64,000 nt of DNA, taken from Verrucomicrobium spinosum DSM 4136 = JCM 18804 (GTDB lineage: Bacteria > Verrucomicrobiota > Verrucomicrobiia > Verrucomicrobiales > Verrucomicrobiaceae). The DNA lies in the NCBI RefSeq assembly GCF_000172155.1, contig NZ_ABIZ01000001.1:620001-684000 (forward strand), read 5' to 3'. Made by a program: the position numbers and the translations under genes. Every line of letters begins with the position of its first letter. Position 1 is the first letter of the stretch. Shown piece by piece: positions 27,359 to 34,759 of the stretch. The notes below the pieces were generated by a model. That model did no database searches, was not told where the DNA came from, and worked only from the letters and a program-made list of their open reading frames with translations.

Positions 27359-28333
27359 TTACATCACCCTGTTGTTCAGGGGTTTGCCAGCGAGGTGGCG
27401 ATCGAAGTTGTCCAGAAAATGCCGGAATACGGTGTCCAGTTCATCGTGGTGGCCTCCGGCGATATGTGGCGTGATGAAGCAGTTTGGCAGCTCGCGGAGC
27501 GGGTGACCTTCAGGAAGCGGTTCTGGGTCGGTCACATCCAGCCAGGCGGCGGCGGGCTTGCCGGATGGCAAGGCGCTGGCGAGAGCCGTTTGATCCACGG
27601 TCGTTCCCCGCCCGATATTGTAAAAAATGGCCCCTGGCTTCATGGCCGAGAAGTGGGCAGTCCCAAAAAGCCCGCGGGATTCGGCATTTTCCGGCAGAAT
27701 GTTGATGACGTGATCTGCCGCAGGCAACTCAGGCAGAAGGGATTCGGGAGGGATGATGCGGATGCCTTCGTCGCCCCGGGCGGTGCGGCGCATGGCGGTG
27801 ATGTTCATGTCAAACGGGGCCAGCAGCTTCACGAGCCTGGCCGCGATGGCTCCGTACCCGGCGATGAGAATGGATTGCCCCTGGAGACTTCGGCACCCGT
27901 GGCGCAGGGCCATCCACGCCTCGCTGCCGTTGGGGAGATGGGAGCCCAGCGATTGCGGGAGGAGTCGGGCCTGGGCCAGCATGAACGAAAAGACGTGCTC
28001 TGCACAGGCCTGGTCATAGACGCCAGAGCTATTGGTCACGGTGAGGCCCCGGGACTGTGCTGCGAGCCGGAACTCGGGAGTGTCATAGCGGGTGAATCCC
28101 GCGGAGCTGACCTGGAGCCAGCGAACTCTGGGGGAGCTCAGGACACCCTCAGTTCGTGGTTGCCCCAGAAGGATGTCGGCCTCCGCCATGAGAGGATCAA
28201 CCGGAGCTTCTGCCAACACTGAGGTCCCGGGTTGGGTGGGGAGGAGGAGTTGATGGGGCTGGATTTGTTCCTGGAACCAGGCCAGCAGCTCCACTGGGGC
28301 TTTGATGTCGGTGAAGATCTTGAGAGGAGTCAT
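27359..28333 (-). CDS. D-2-hydroxyacid dehydrogenase (NAD-dependent)
   Basis: 324 residues. The Rossmann motif ILIAGYGAIAARL (about 157-169) is GxGxxA-like. FYNIGRGTTVDQ contains the catalytic Arg block, VTDPEPLPEGHPL the catalytic Glu region, and ITPHIAGGH the catalytic His. These are the three motifs of the family that reduces 2-keto acids to D-2-hydroxyacids (glyoxylate/hydroxypyruvate, phosphoglycerate and others). Substrate cannot be set. Located 39 bp downstream of lrgB on the same strand, so it may share its transcript. Confidence 0.85.
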   Translation of the reverse strand: MTPLKIFTDIKAPVELLAWFQEQIQPHQLLLPTQPGTSVLAEAPVDPLMAEADILLGQPRTEGVLSSPRVRWLQVSSAGFTRYDTPEFRLAAQSRGLTVTNSSGVYDQACAEHVFSFMLAQARLLPQSLGSHLPNGSEAWMALRHGCRSLQGQSILIAGYGAIAARLVKLLAPFDMNITAMRRTARGDEGIRIIPPESLLPELPAADHVINILPENAESRGLFGTAHFSAMKPGAIFYNIGRGTTVDQTALASALPSGKPAAAWLDVTDPEPLPEGHPLRELPNCFITPHIAGGHHDELDTVFRHFLDNFDRHLAGKPLNNRVM

Positions 28334-28372
28334 CAGGCTGAAGAAGGGGGAGTGAAACCAATACGACTGAGA

Positions 28373-29077
28373 TCAGGTGATGCGGGGGAAGATTGCCAGC
28401 AGGAGGGTGATGCCCACCACATTGAGCAGTCCTGCCATGATCATGATCACGCCTGCCACGGCACCTTCCTCCCGGCCCAGTTCGTAGGCCTTGGCCGTGC
28501 CCGCCCCATGGGCGCCCATGCCGAGCATGGCACCCCGGGCAAATGCGGTGCGAAGGGGGAGCCAGGAGATGAGTGCCTCGCCCATCGCCGCTCCGAAGAG
28601 GCCCGTCACTGCCACCAGACACGCGGTGAGTTCTGGCAGACCGCCGATCTCCCGGGATACGGCTTGGGCAAACGGTGTGGTAACTGAGTGTGGCAGCAGG
28701 CTGGCCTGCCATTCGGGGGAAAAGTGCAGGACCTTGGCCAGGATCCATGCACTGGCCAGGGCGAGCAGACTGCCGAAAACCACGCCGACCGCGAGTGTGC
28801 CCCAGTGCTTGCGGATCAACTGCCGGTGCTCATGCACCACCACGGCAAAGGCCACAGTGGCGGGACCGAGCATGCTGCCCAGCCACCAAGTGCCGCGCAG
28901 GTATTCGCCATAGGGAATGCCAGTGAGCAACAACAAGGCACCGCAGCCCACCCAGGCGATCACCATGGGAGAGGTCCACCAGCGCGGGAGACGCTGGTAG
29001 AGCTGACGTCCACCGGCGTAGAGGCCCAGGGTCACACCGGCCCAGAGGCCCGGAGACAGGTCAATTTCCATCGCCAT
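28373..29077 (-). CDS. lrgB: LrgB/CidB family membrane protein
   Basis: 234 residues with about six membrane segments and the LrgB patterns LGPATVAFAVVVHEHR, LLPHSVTTPFAQAVSREIGG and GMGAHGAGTAKAYELG. LrgB acts with the holin-like LrgA in murein hydrolase control or, as more recently proposed, in small-metabolite (for example pyruvate or glycolate) transport. The 17-nt overlap with lrgA shows the two are one unit. Confidence 0.9.
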   Translation of the reverse strand: MAMEIDLSPGLWAGVTLGLYAGGRQLYQRLPRWWTSPMVIAWVGCGALLLLTGIPYGEYLRGTWWLGSMLGPATVAFAVVVHEHRQLIRKHWGTLAVGVVFGSLLALASAWILAKVLHFSPEWQASLLPHSVTTPFAQAVSREIGGLPELTACLVAVTGLFGAAMGEALISWLPLRTAFARGAMLGMGAHGAGTAKAYELGREEGAVAGVIMIMAGLLNVVGITLLLAIFPRIT

Positions 29078-29435
29078 GGCGCACCCTCCATCGCAAGCTG
29101 GCTTCCACCACCAGTGCGGTTCCGATCATCACCGTCAGCGTGCCCGCGATGGTGGCGAGCACCAGCTTCACGCCATCAAGGCTCACGAGCTCTTTGTACT
29201 TCACCACGGCGAGCATGGCAGGAACGAAGAACAGCGAGAGGTGCTTCAGCATGCCGGTGGATCCATACTGCACCCAGGAAACGGGAATCCAGCGGAAAAG
29301 CAGGCAGCTCAGGAGGCCGAAGAATCCGAGCACGCTACCGGGTACGGGAAGGTGGAGCGCCTTGACGATCATCTCGCCAGCCAGCCAGAAGGCCACGAGG
29401 ACCAGACATTGGAGGAGGACGAGGGACTGGCGCAT
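29061..29435 (-). CDS. lrgA: LrgA/CidA family holin-like protein
   Basis: 124 residues, four hydrophobic helices, with the family motif LPVPGSVLGFFGLL (about 31-44) and FFVPAMLAVVKY. Partner of LrgB, which follows with a 17-nt overlap. The gene is divergent from a LysR regulator, the arrangement of the CidR-cidAB system in Firmicutes. Confidence 0.9.
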   Translation of the reverse strand: MRQSLVLLQCLVLVAFWLAGEMIVKALHLPVPGSVLGFFGLLSCLLFRWIPVSWVQYGSTGMLKHLSLFFVPAMLAVVKYKELVSLDGVKLVLATIAGTLTVMIGTALVVEASLRWRVRHGDGN

Positions 29436-29491
29436 CGCGGAGCATCCCTCACCTACTTGAATAGATGAAATGAATCCATGGAATACTTTGG

Positions 29492-29506
29492 ATTCCAGTT
29501 TAGAAT
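29492..29506. promoter_or_regulatory. LysR-type operator (T-N11-A box) between lrgA and the LysR gene
   Basis: ATTC-N7-GAAT, a perfect interrupted dyad fitting the T-N11-A consensus of LysR regulators. A second dyad, GAATCC (29472-29477) and GGATTC (29490-29495), overlaps it. Both lie in the 81-bp divergent intergenic region, immediately upstream of the chosen LysR start, so autorepression plus activation of lrgAB is likely. Confidence 0.65.
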
Positions 29507-29516
29507 ACAGGGCGCT

Positions 29517-30419
29517 ATGGAATCACGAGCTTTGGCCGTCTTTGCGGAAGTCGTGCGGCAGAAGAGCTTCTCTGCGGCGGGCAAGATCTTGGGGTTGACC
29601 CAGCCCACGATCAGCAAGGCGGTGCAGCAGCTGGAACACGATTGTGGGTGCCTCCTCTTTGACCGACAGGGGAAGAAGTTCAGGCTGACTGCCGCTGGTG
29701 AGGTGGTGTACCAGCGTGCCCAGGTCATCCTCAAGGAACACGAGCGCCTGCGGGACGAACTGGCGGGCATCCACGGGCTGGAGCGTGGCCGGCTTCGGTT
29801 GGGGCTGCCGTCTTTGGGCAGCAGCCTGCTCTTTGCGCCTCATGTGGCCAGCTTTCGCCGCCAGCATCCGGGGATCGAGATTGAGCTCCATGAGCAGGGC
29901 AGCCTGCATCTCCAGGAGCGGGTGCGCGCCGGGGAGATTGAGGTGGGAGTGTCCCTGGGCCCCGTGCCAGAGGAGTTCGACTGGCAGCCGGTGAGTGATG
30001 AGCCGCTGGTGGCGCTGCTGCCTGCGGGGCATCCACTGGAGCGGGAGACCAGCTTGGAACTGGCGGATCTGAAGGACACGCCGTTCGTGCTCTTTGAGCC
30101 CGGCTTTTCCCTGAATGCGGTCATTCTCGATGCCTGTCGTCAGCGGGGCTTTTCCCCTGTGGAAGCTGCGCGAAGTGGGCACGTGGATTTCATCATTGCC
30201 CTGGTCGCGGCGGGGCTGGGCGTGGCCCTGCTGCCCCGTTTGATCGTGAATTCGAGGGAACAACGGGTCTGTACCGTGGTGCCGCTGCGCGATGAAGATT
30301 TGCGCTGGCGGCTGGGCCTGATCTGGAGACGGGGCGGGGATCTGTCGCCAGCCGCGAGGCGCTGGCTGGAGGTGGTGCAAGAAGGCTCCAGATTCGAAGA
30401 CACAAGACCCAAGACTTGA
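29517..30419 (+). CDS. LysR family transcriptional regulator, CidR-like by context
   Basis: 300 residues from the ATG at 29517 (MESRALAVFAEVVRQ). That start matches the normal beginning of the family; an upstream ATG at 29478 would lie inside the operator dyad. The helix-turn-helix FSAAGKILGLTQPTISKAVQQLE is at about 18-41. The C-terminal periplasmic-binding-like effector domain (GRLRLGLPSLGSSLLF onward) is complete. It is divergently arranged with lrgAB and the hydroxyacid dehydrogenase. CidR in Bacillus/Staphylococcus senses pyruvate or acetate-related signals, so a metabolite-sensing role is plausible here. Confidence 0.88.
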   Translation: MESRALAVFAEVVRQKSFSAAGKILGLTQPTISKAVQQLEHDCGCLLFDRQGKKFRLTAAGEVVYQRAQVILKEHERLRDELAGIHGLERGRLRLGLPSLGSSLLFAPHVASFRRQHPGIEIELHEQGSLHLQERVRAGEIEVGVSLGPVPEEFDWQPVSDEPLVALLPAGHPLERETSLELADLKDTPFVLFEPGFSLNAVILDACRQRGFSPVEAARSGHVDFIIALVAAGLGVALLPRLIVNSREQRVCTVVPLRDEDLRWRLGLIWRRGGDLSPAARRWLEVVQEGSRFEDTRPKT

Positions 30420-31017
30420 GCTGGCGCACCAGAGCCAGTGCGTCAGTACGTCAGTGGGCAGTGCGTCAAGGCGTTGAAACCGATGCTCCAAGGGGGCCAC
30501 GGCTCCAGCCTGCGCACGTCAGTAGAGCAACTCCGACGAAGCTGTCAGCAAAGGGAGCGAGGGACATTCCTGTCCCGGTTCGATCCAAACGTCCCATGAT
30601 GTTGCTGTTTGGTCAGTCGACACATCCCACGCTTCTGGGAAGCTCGGGGGAGCGCACGCATCCTGTGTGCAGTTCGCGGCATCTTGCCGCGATCGTCAGT
30701 CAGCGCGCGACATGACGTCCGACTGTCGTGGAGGTGTTGACGGCGGTGGGGAGGAAACGGATGTCGTCGGCCTTCCCACCTGATCAATCTCTGCGGAGGC
30801 CCCCAACGTTGACTCGCTTAAGGCTCGTCCAACGTTGGGCTGTGTGAGAGATCCCCGCTGGGGATCAGCTTCGAACTGAGATGGATGCCGCCGGTTCCTT
30901 GTCGGTCACCCCAAGTAAGCGCCAGCGGGTCGGTGCCTGGTCAGGGGACGCGCGAGGGAAGGGGAGATGGAATCCCCAGCTCCTTTTCTGGGTCGCGCGC
31001 CTCCTGGCCGGGGTGAG
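30420..31017. repeat. Non-coding, hairpin-rich block (598 bp)
   Basis: No convincing gene. It holds direct copies of CAGTGCGTCA (30436-30445 and 30459-30468). It also holds a series of small hairpins: GGGACA/TGTCCC (30561-30576), GCACGCA/TGTGTGC with one G-U pair (30654-30670), CGCGGCA/TGCCGCG (30675-30691), CCCAACGTTG/CAACGTTGGG (30802-30839), GATCCCC/GGGGATC (30850-30866) and CGCGCGA/TCGCGCG flanking about 50 bp near the right end. The right-hand structure may terminate the minus-strand esterase gene. The density suggests REP-type dispersed elements. Confidence 0.6.
30799..30876 (+). repeat. Dispersed repeat, copy A
   Basis: Shares GCCCC(C/A)ACGTTG-ctcgctta-ggctc and a right part aGATC-CC-GGGGATCa-cttcg with copy B at 63001-63053. 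Copy A contains 19 extra bases between the two shared parts, including the second CAACGTTGGG arm, so both hairpins are complete here. Confidence 0.6.
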
Positions 31018-33210
31018 TTATTTCATCTTCACCAGCACACGCAGGCGCTTGTACAGATAACCTGAGGCGTTCTGCGTGAAGGTCCAGTCCTTGGTCTGGC
31101 CGGGGCTGTTGCCGATCCCGATGTCCGCCTGGGGGCCGACCACCCAGTGGTTGATGGCGATCAGGGTGGTGTTGCTCCCATGGTGGTTCACCTGCATGGA
31201 GCCATAGCCATCGACCAGTTCGCTGATCTGGTCGCCGGTGTCGTACTCGGCGTCGGAGGCACCGGGCACTGCGGCGGTGTTGGCGGGACCGTAGTTGTCG
31301 GGCCAGAACTCGAGGTTCAAGGCGTCACCTGCCGGGCCGGTGGGAACGCCGGGGACGTTGCTCAGGATCACGCCGTTTTTCACAGGGATCTGGAACTTGG
31401 CACCCGAGGCGGAGGTGGGCACCCCCAGCTTTTTCAGGTCATTGGTGAAGGCGTCCACGGAGACAAAGCAGTACTTGGCGGGGCTGGAGGGTTCCTTGAG
31501 CTCGAGGAGCCACGCCACCTTTTCCACCGTGCCCTTCAGGGTGCCGGCGTTGTTGACCTCATAAGCAAGGGTGTTGCTCAGTTTGGCGAGGTCCAGATCA
31601 TAGAGCACCTGGAAGCCGGCGGTTTCCGGCAGCTTCTTCTCCAACAGATCAGGCCACTGTACCTTGCCCGCCTGGAAGGGATAGGCAGGCCATCCCGCCC
31701 CGTTCACAAGATTGGGCTCAGCGAGCTTGCTCCAACCAAACCGGACCGCTGTGGGCTTGGCCACACCTGGCGCAGCGAGCACCACGGTGTTGCCTTCAAT
31801 GGTCGCCTGTGCCTTCACGTAGCCCGTGTCCTCGCCGATCACCTCGAACCAGTCGAGCGGCTGGCCATTGCGGGACTTCAGGCCGCCATCGGCGTGTTCA
31901 AAGGTGACCCGCAGGCGTCCTTCTTCTGGCTGCACGGATTTGACGATGGGGCCGGAGGCAACCACGTCCTTCCTGCCATAAGTGTGCTTGAGCGCCTGCT
32001 GGGCCAGACGGCGGCCCACCTCTTGTTTGTTCTTGGGGTGGATGTCGTTGAGCTCAGCAATATCCGTGGTGGGCACGATGCCGGTGTAGGGGATGGAGAG
32101 CGCCGCGTACTGTGCCTCCCAGAAGGAAGGCAGGATATCCGGCGGGGATTCACCATACTGGAACGGGGCGATCTGCACATAGTAGAACGGGAAGTCCCCC
32201 AGTCCCCAGGCCTTGCGCCAGCCGCCCACGAGGGCCTTCATCTTCTCGGTGTAGAGAGTGCCCTCGCCATGGTTGGATTCACCCTGGTACCAGATGGCAC
32301 CACGGATGGGAAAGCCCACATAGGGATGAATCATTGCATTGTAGAGCGTGGTCGGATCACCATGCGTGGCAAAGGGAGTCAGCTCGCCGGGGAAGGCTGG
32401 GCTGGGCGGGACACCGTTGCCAGAATCCAGCGCGCCGGGGACGGCTTTGGTCCAGGCTTCAAGGTCCGCTGCATGCTTCAAGACGCGCTCGCGGTACTGG
32501 GGATTGCCGGGTTGTTTCAGCTTCACGAGGGTGGCAATGTCACGGAGCCGCTCCAGTCCCTCGAAGCCTGCCGCAGGAACCCAGGGTTCAATCCGGGTGC
32601 CGCCCCAGGAGGCGTTGATCAAGCCCACCGGCACCTTCAGGTGCTTCTGCAGTTCCCGGGCCATGAAATAACCGGCGGCGGTGAACCCGCCCACCGTGGC
32701 AGGGCTGGCAGTCTGCCAGGAACCGTTGAAATCATCCTGCGGCACGGGCTTGGGCACCAGCGGCACTTTGATGTGGCGGATGGTGGGATCATTGGCCGAG
32801 GCAATCTCCTGGGCGCTGTTCAAACTGTTCTGCACCACCCACTCCATGTTGGACTGGCCGGAGCAGAGCCAGACCTCACCCACCAGGATGTCGCGCACCG
32901 CGAGGGTGTTGGAGGCGGTCACATTCAGCTCCAGAGGTCCGCCACCGGCAGCCAGGGCGGGCAATTCCACCCGCCACTTGCCGTCCTTGCCCGCAGTGGT
33001 TTCCACCGGAGCTGACAGGCCTAGTTTGACCGAGACCTTTTCGCCCGGATCCGCCCAGCCCCAGACGGGGATCTTCACGTCCCGCTGGAGCACCATGTGA
33101 TCCGTGAAAATATGCGGCAGCTTGACCGCTGCATGCATGAAGGCGGGCAGGAGACCCGCCAGCGCCAGCAGCGCCAGGGATCCGCGTCGAGAGAGGGAGG
33201 GTGAGAGCAT
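31018..33210 (-). CDS. Sialate O-acetylesterase-like secreted protein (SGNH/GDSL type)
   Basis: About 730 residues from the ATG at 33210, chosen because it begins a signal peptide (MLSPSLSRRGSLALLALAGL...AFMHA); the frame extends 26 codons further up. An N-terminal beta domain starts LPHIFTDHMVLQRD and contains PVWGWADPGEKVSV. It leads into the SGNH core with block I GEVWLCSGQSNMEW, whose Ser is the nucleophile, INASWGGTRIEPW and the block WYQGESNHGEG. The C-terminal ~170 residues form a separate domain that is not part of the usual family. Enzymes of this group remove acetyl groups from sialic acids or hemicelluloses; the substrate here is unknown. Confidence 0.85.
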   Translation of the reverse strand: MLSPSLSRRGSLALLALAGLLPAFMHAAVKLPHIFTDHMVLQRDVKIPVWGWADPGEKVSVKLGLSAPVETTAGKDGKWRVELPALAAGGGPLELNVTASNTLAVRDILVGEVWLCSGQSNMEWVVQNSLNSAQEIASANDPTIRHIKVPLVPKPVPQDDFNGSWQTASPATVGGFTAAGYFMARELQKHLKVPVGLINASWGGTRIEPWVPAAGFEGLERLRDIATLVKLKQPGNPQYRERVLKHAADLEAWTKAVPGALDSGNGVPPSPAFPGELTPFATHGDPTTLYNAMIHPYVGFPIRGAIWYQGESNHGEGTLYTEKMKALVGGWRKAWGLGDFPFYYVQIAPFQYGESPPDILPSFWEAQYAALSIPYTGIVPTTDIAELNDIHPKNKQEVGRRLAQQALKHTYGRKDVVASGPIVKSVQPEEGRLRVTFEHADGGLKSRNGQPLDWFEVIGEDTGYVKAQATIEGNTVVLAAPGVAKPTAVRFGWSKLAEPNLVNGAGWPAYPFQAGKVQWPDLLEKKLPETAGFQVLYDLDLAKLSNTLAYEVNNAGTLKGTVEKVAWLLELKEPSSPAKYCFVSVDAFTNDLKKLGVPTSASGAKFQIPVKNGVILSNVPGVPTGPAGDALNLEFWPDNYGPANTAAVPGASDAEYDTGDQISELVDGYGSMQVNHHGSNTTLIAINHWVVGPQADIGIGNSPGQTKDWTFTQNASGYLYKRLRVLVKMK

Positions 33211-33319
33211 GGTGAGGAGAGAACAGTGGTTGGGCGTCAGGGGCCCGGAATCGCCGACCATACAGAAAATCATGGCCGGAAAGTACAAAAATCCTCAGCT
33301 CAGCAACCGAAGGTGCGGA

Positions 33320-34606
33320 TCAGAGAAGGCCTTCCCGGCGGGCCTTCCAGTACATGGCGATGTGATAGACGATCCCGCAGCTGGACATGTGGGCGTAGTC
33401 AGACTGAACCAGGAACTTCCGCATCCACTCCTGCTGGGAGGCGGGGATTTTGGGGTCGTTCACCATCATCGGCACCAGTGCAGACTCTCCCGCCTCGCGG
33501 ATGTTGTGCCAGACCTTGCGGTACTCGCCCCACTGCGGGTTCATGTAGCCCTTCTGGTTCTTCCATTCCGGAACGTAGCGCCAGTCGGGGCCGACCATGG
33601 CCAGCATTTCCGGGCTCATCTGCGCGAGACGTGCGCCTGTTTCGGCGGTCCGTTTCATGGCGATGTCACCCACATGCACCATGGTCTCGCGGATGCGGAT
33701 CTTGAGGGCGGGATCGGACTCCAAGTGGTAGAGCACCTCAAGGGAGCACTGCATCTGGAGCATGGCGTAGGCGGGTTTCTTCTCATCGGGATGAGCTGAC
33801 TGCTCCACAGCGGGCACCAGGTAGCGGCGGTATTGTTGATGAAATGTTTCGTTGCCGGTGACGTCCCAGGCCACGGCATAGATCATGGGCAGACGGGCTG
33901 CTTCATGAGCCTGCACCTCCCACATCTTGCAGATGCCCAGCCCGCATGGCTTGTCATCGGCGCGGAGGAAGTCGTAGCCGTTTTCCGGAGTGACGTTCTT
34001 GATCATCCGGTGGGCGATCGCGGTCATGATGGCCCTGATCTCCAGCTTGGTCGGCTCGTCGCAGAGCGGGCTGTGATAGTAGCGCCAAAGGCCATGGACG
34101 CAGTGGGTGACCTGGTCCCGGGAGGAGTTGATGTACACGCCGCCGGGGTAGTTCGGGCTGATGCCCCGGGCGACGAAGCCTTCTTTGCCATGCACTGTGA
34201 CGCATGCCTTGATGCCGTTGAAAACGCGACGCGCCTCGGCTTTCAGTGAAGACTCCTGGGTGACGTCATAGCGGTCACTCAGCACGCTGAGCATCGCCCC
34301 GCCCAGGATCATGCAGTCTTCCATGCCCGTGCTGTAGCCGCAGGGGTTGGGGTACTGGCGTTTCACTTCCTCCCCAGTCGGCAGATGAGCGAGTTCCTTG
34401 CCAGGTTCGTAGCTGCTCAGGTAGTCGTAAAAGAGTTCCGTCTTGGGACTAAAAAAGCGCTGCCAGGCGATGGTCCACGCTTCCTCGGCCTGTAGGGCGA
34501 GCTGTTTGGCGGAGTCCTTCACGGGCTCCCCGCTTGCGAGCGTCGCCGTAGTGAGCGTGACGAGTGCGAGGATGGAGGCGAGTAGAGACGAGAAGGGGAG
34601 TGCCAT
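33320..34606 (-). CDS. Secreted alpha-helical protein, possible alpha/alpha-toroid carbohydrate-active protein
   Basis: 428 residues from the ATG at 34606, which starts a good signal peptide (MALPFSSLLASILALVTLTTATLASG). The mature chain is mostly helical with spaced aromatic and Asp/His-rich motifs (NPCGYSTGMEDCM, YYHSPLCDEPTK, VQAHEAARLPM), compatible with a six-hairpin toroid as in unsaturated glucuronyl hydrolases. I cannot name a family. Several cysteines may form disulfides. It lies 109 bp upstream of the sialate esterase-like gene on the same strand, so both may act on the same polysaccharide. Confidence 0.6.
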   Translation of the reverse strand: MALPFSSLLASILALVTLTTATLASGEPVKDSAKQLALQAEEAWTIAWQRFFSPKTELFYDYLSSYEPGKELAHLPTGEEVKRQYPNPCGYSTGMEDCMILGGAMLSVLSDRYDVTQESSLKAEARRVFNGIKACVTVHGKEGFVARGISPNYPGGVYINSSRDQVTHCVHGLWRYYHSPLCDEPTKLEIRAIMTAIAHRMIKNVTPENGYDFLRADDKPCGLGICKMWEVQAHEAARLPMIYAVAWDVTGNETFHQQYRRYLVPAVEQSAHPDEKKPAYAMLQMQCSLEVLYHLESDPALKIRIRETMVHVGDIAMKRTAETGARLAQMSPEMLAMVGPDWRYVPEWKNQKGYMNPQWGEYRKVWHNIREAGESALVPMMVNDPKIPASQQEWMRKFLVQSDYAHMSSCGIVYHIAMYWKARREGLL

Positions 34607-34759
34607 AAGGGAAAGGGAATCAAACGGTCGCAGGGAGGTTTTTTTGAACCGAACACGACTTTTGAATGCGGGAAGCTGCAAAAAATTCTTGTTTTTGATG
34701 TCTCAACCCGTTCAGCATCCGCCATTGCCCCTCCCAAGCCCCCCTTACTCAATCCTTCC

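Noticed and set aside
30420-31017. CRISPR or tRNA content in the hairpin-rich block
   Set aside because: Repeats are not regularly spaced, spacers are absent, and no cloverleaf with a T-loop could be formed.
31147-33015. A 622-codon plus-strand frame opposite the sialate esterase-like gene
   Set aside because: No family, unusual composition and complete overlap with a gene that has a signal peptide and SGNH motifs.
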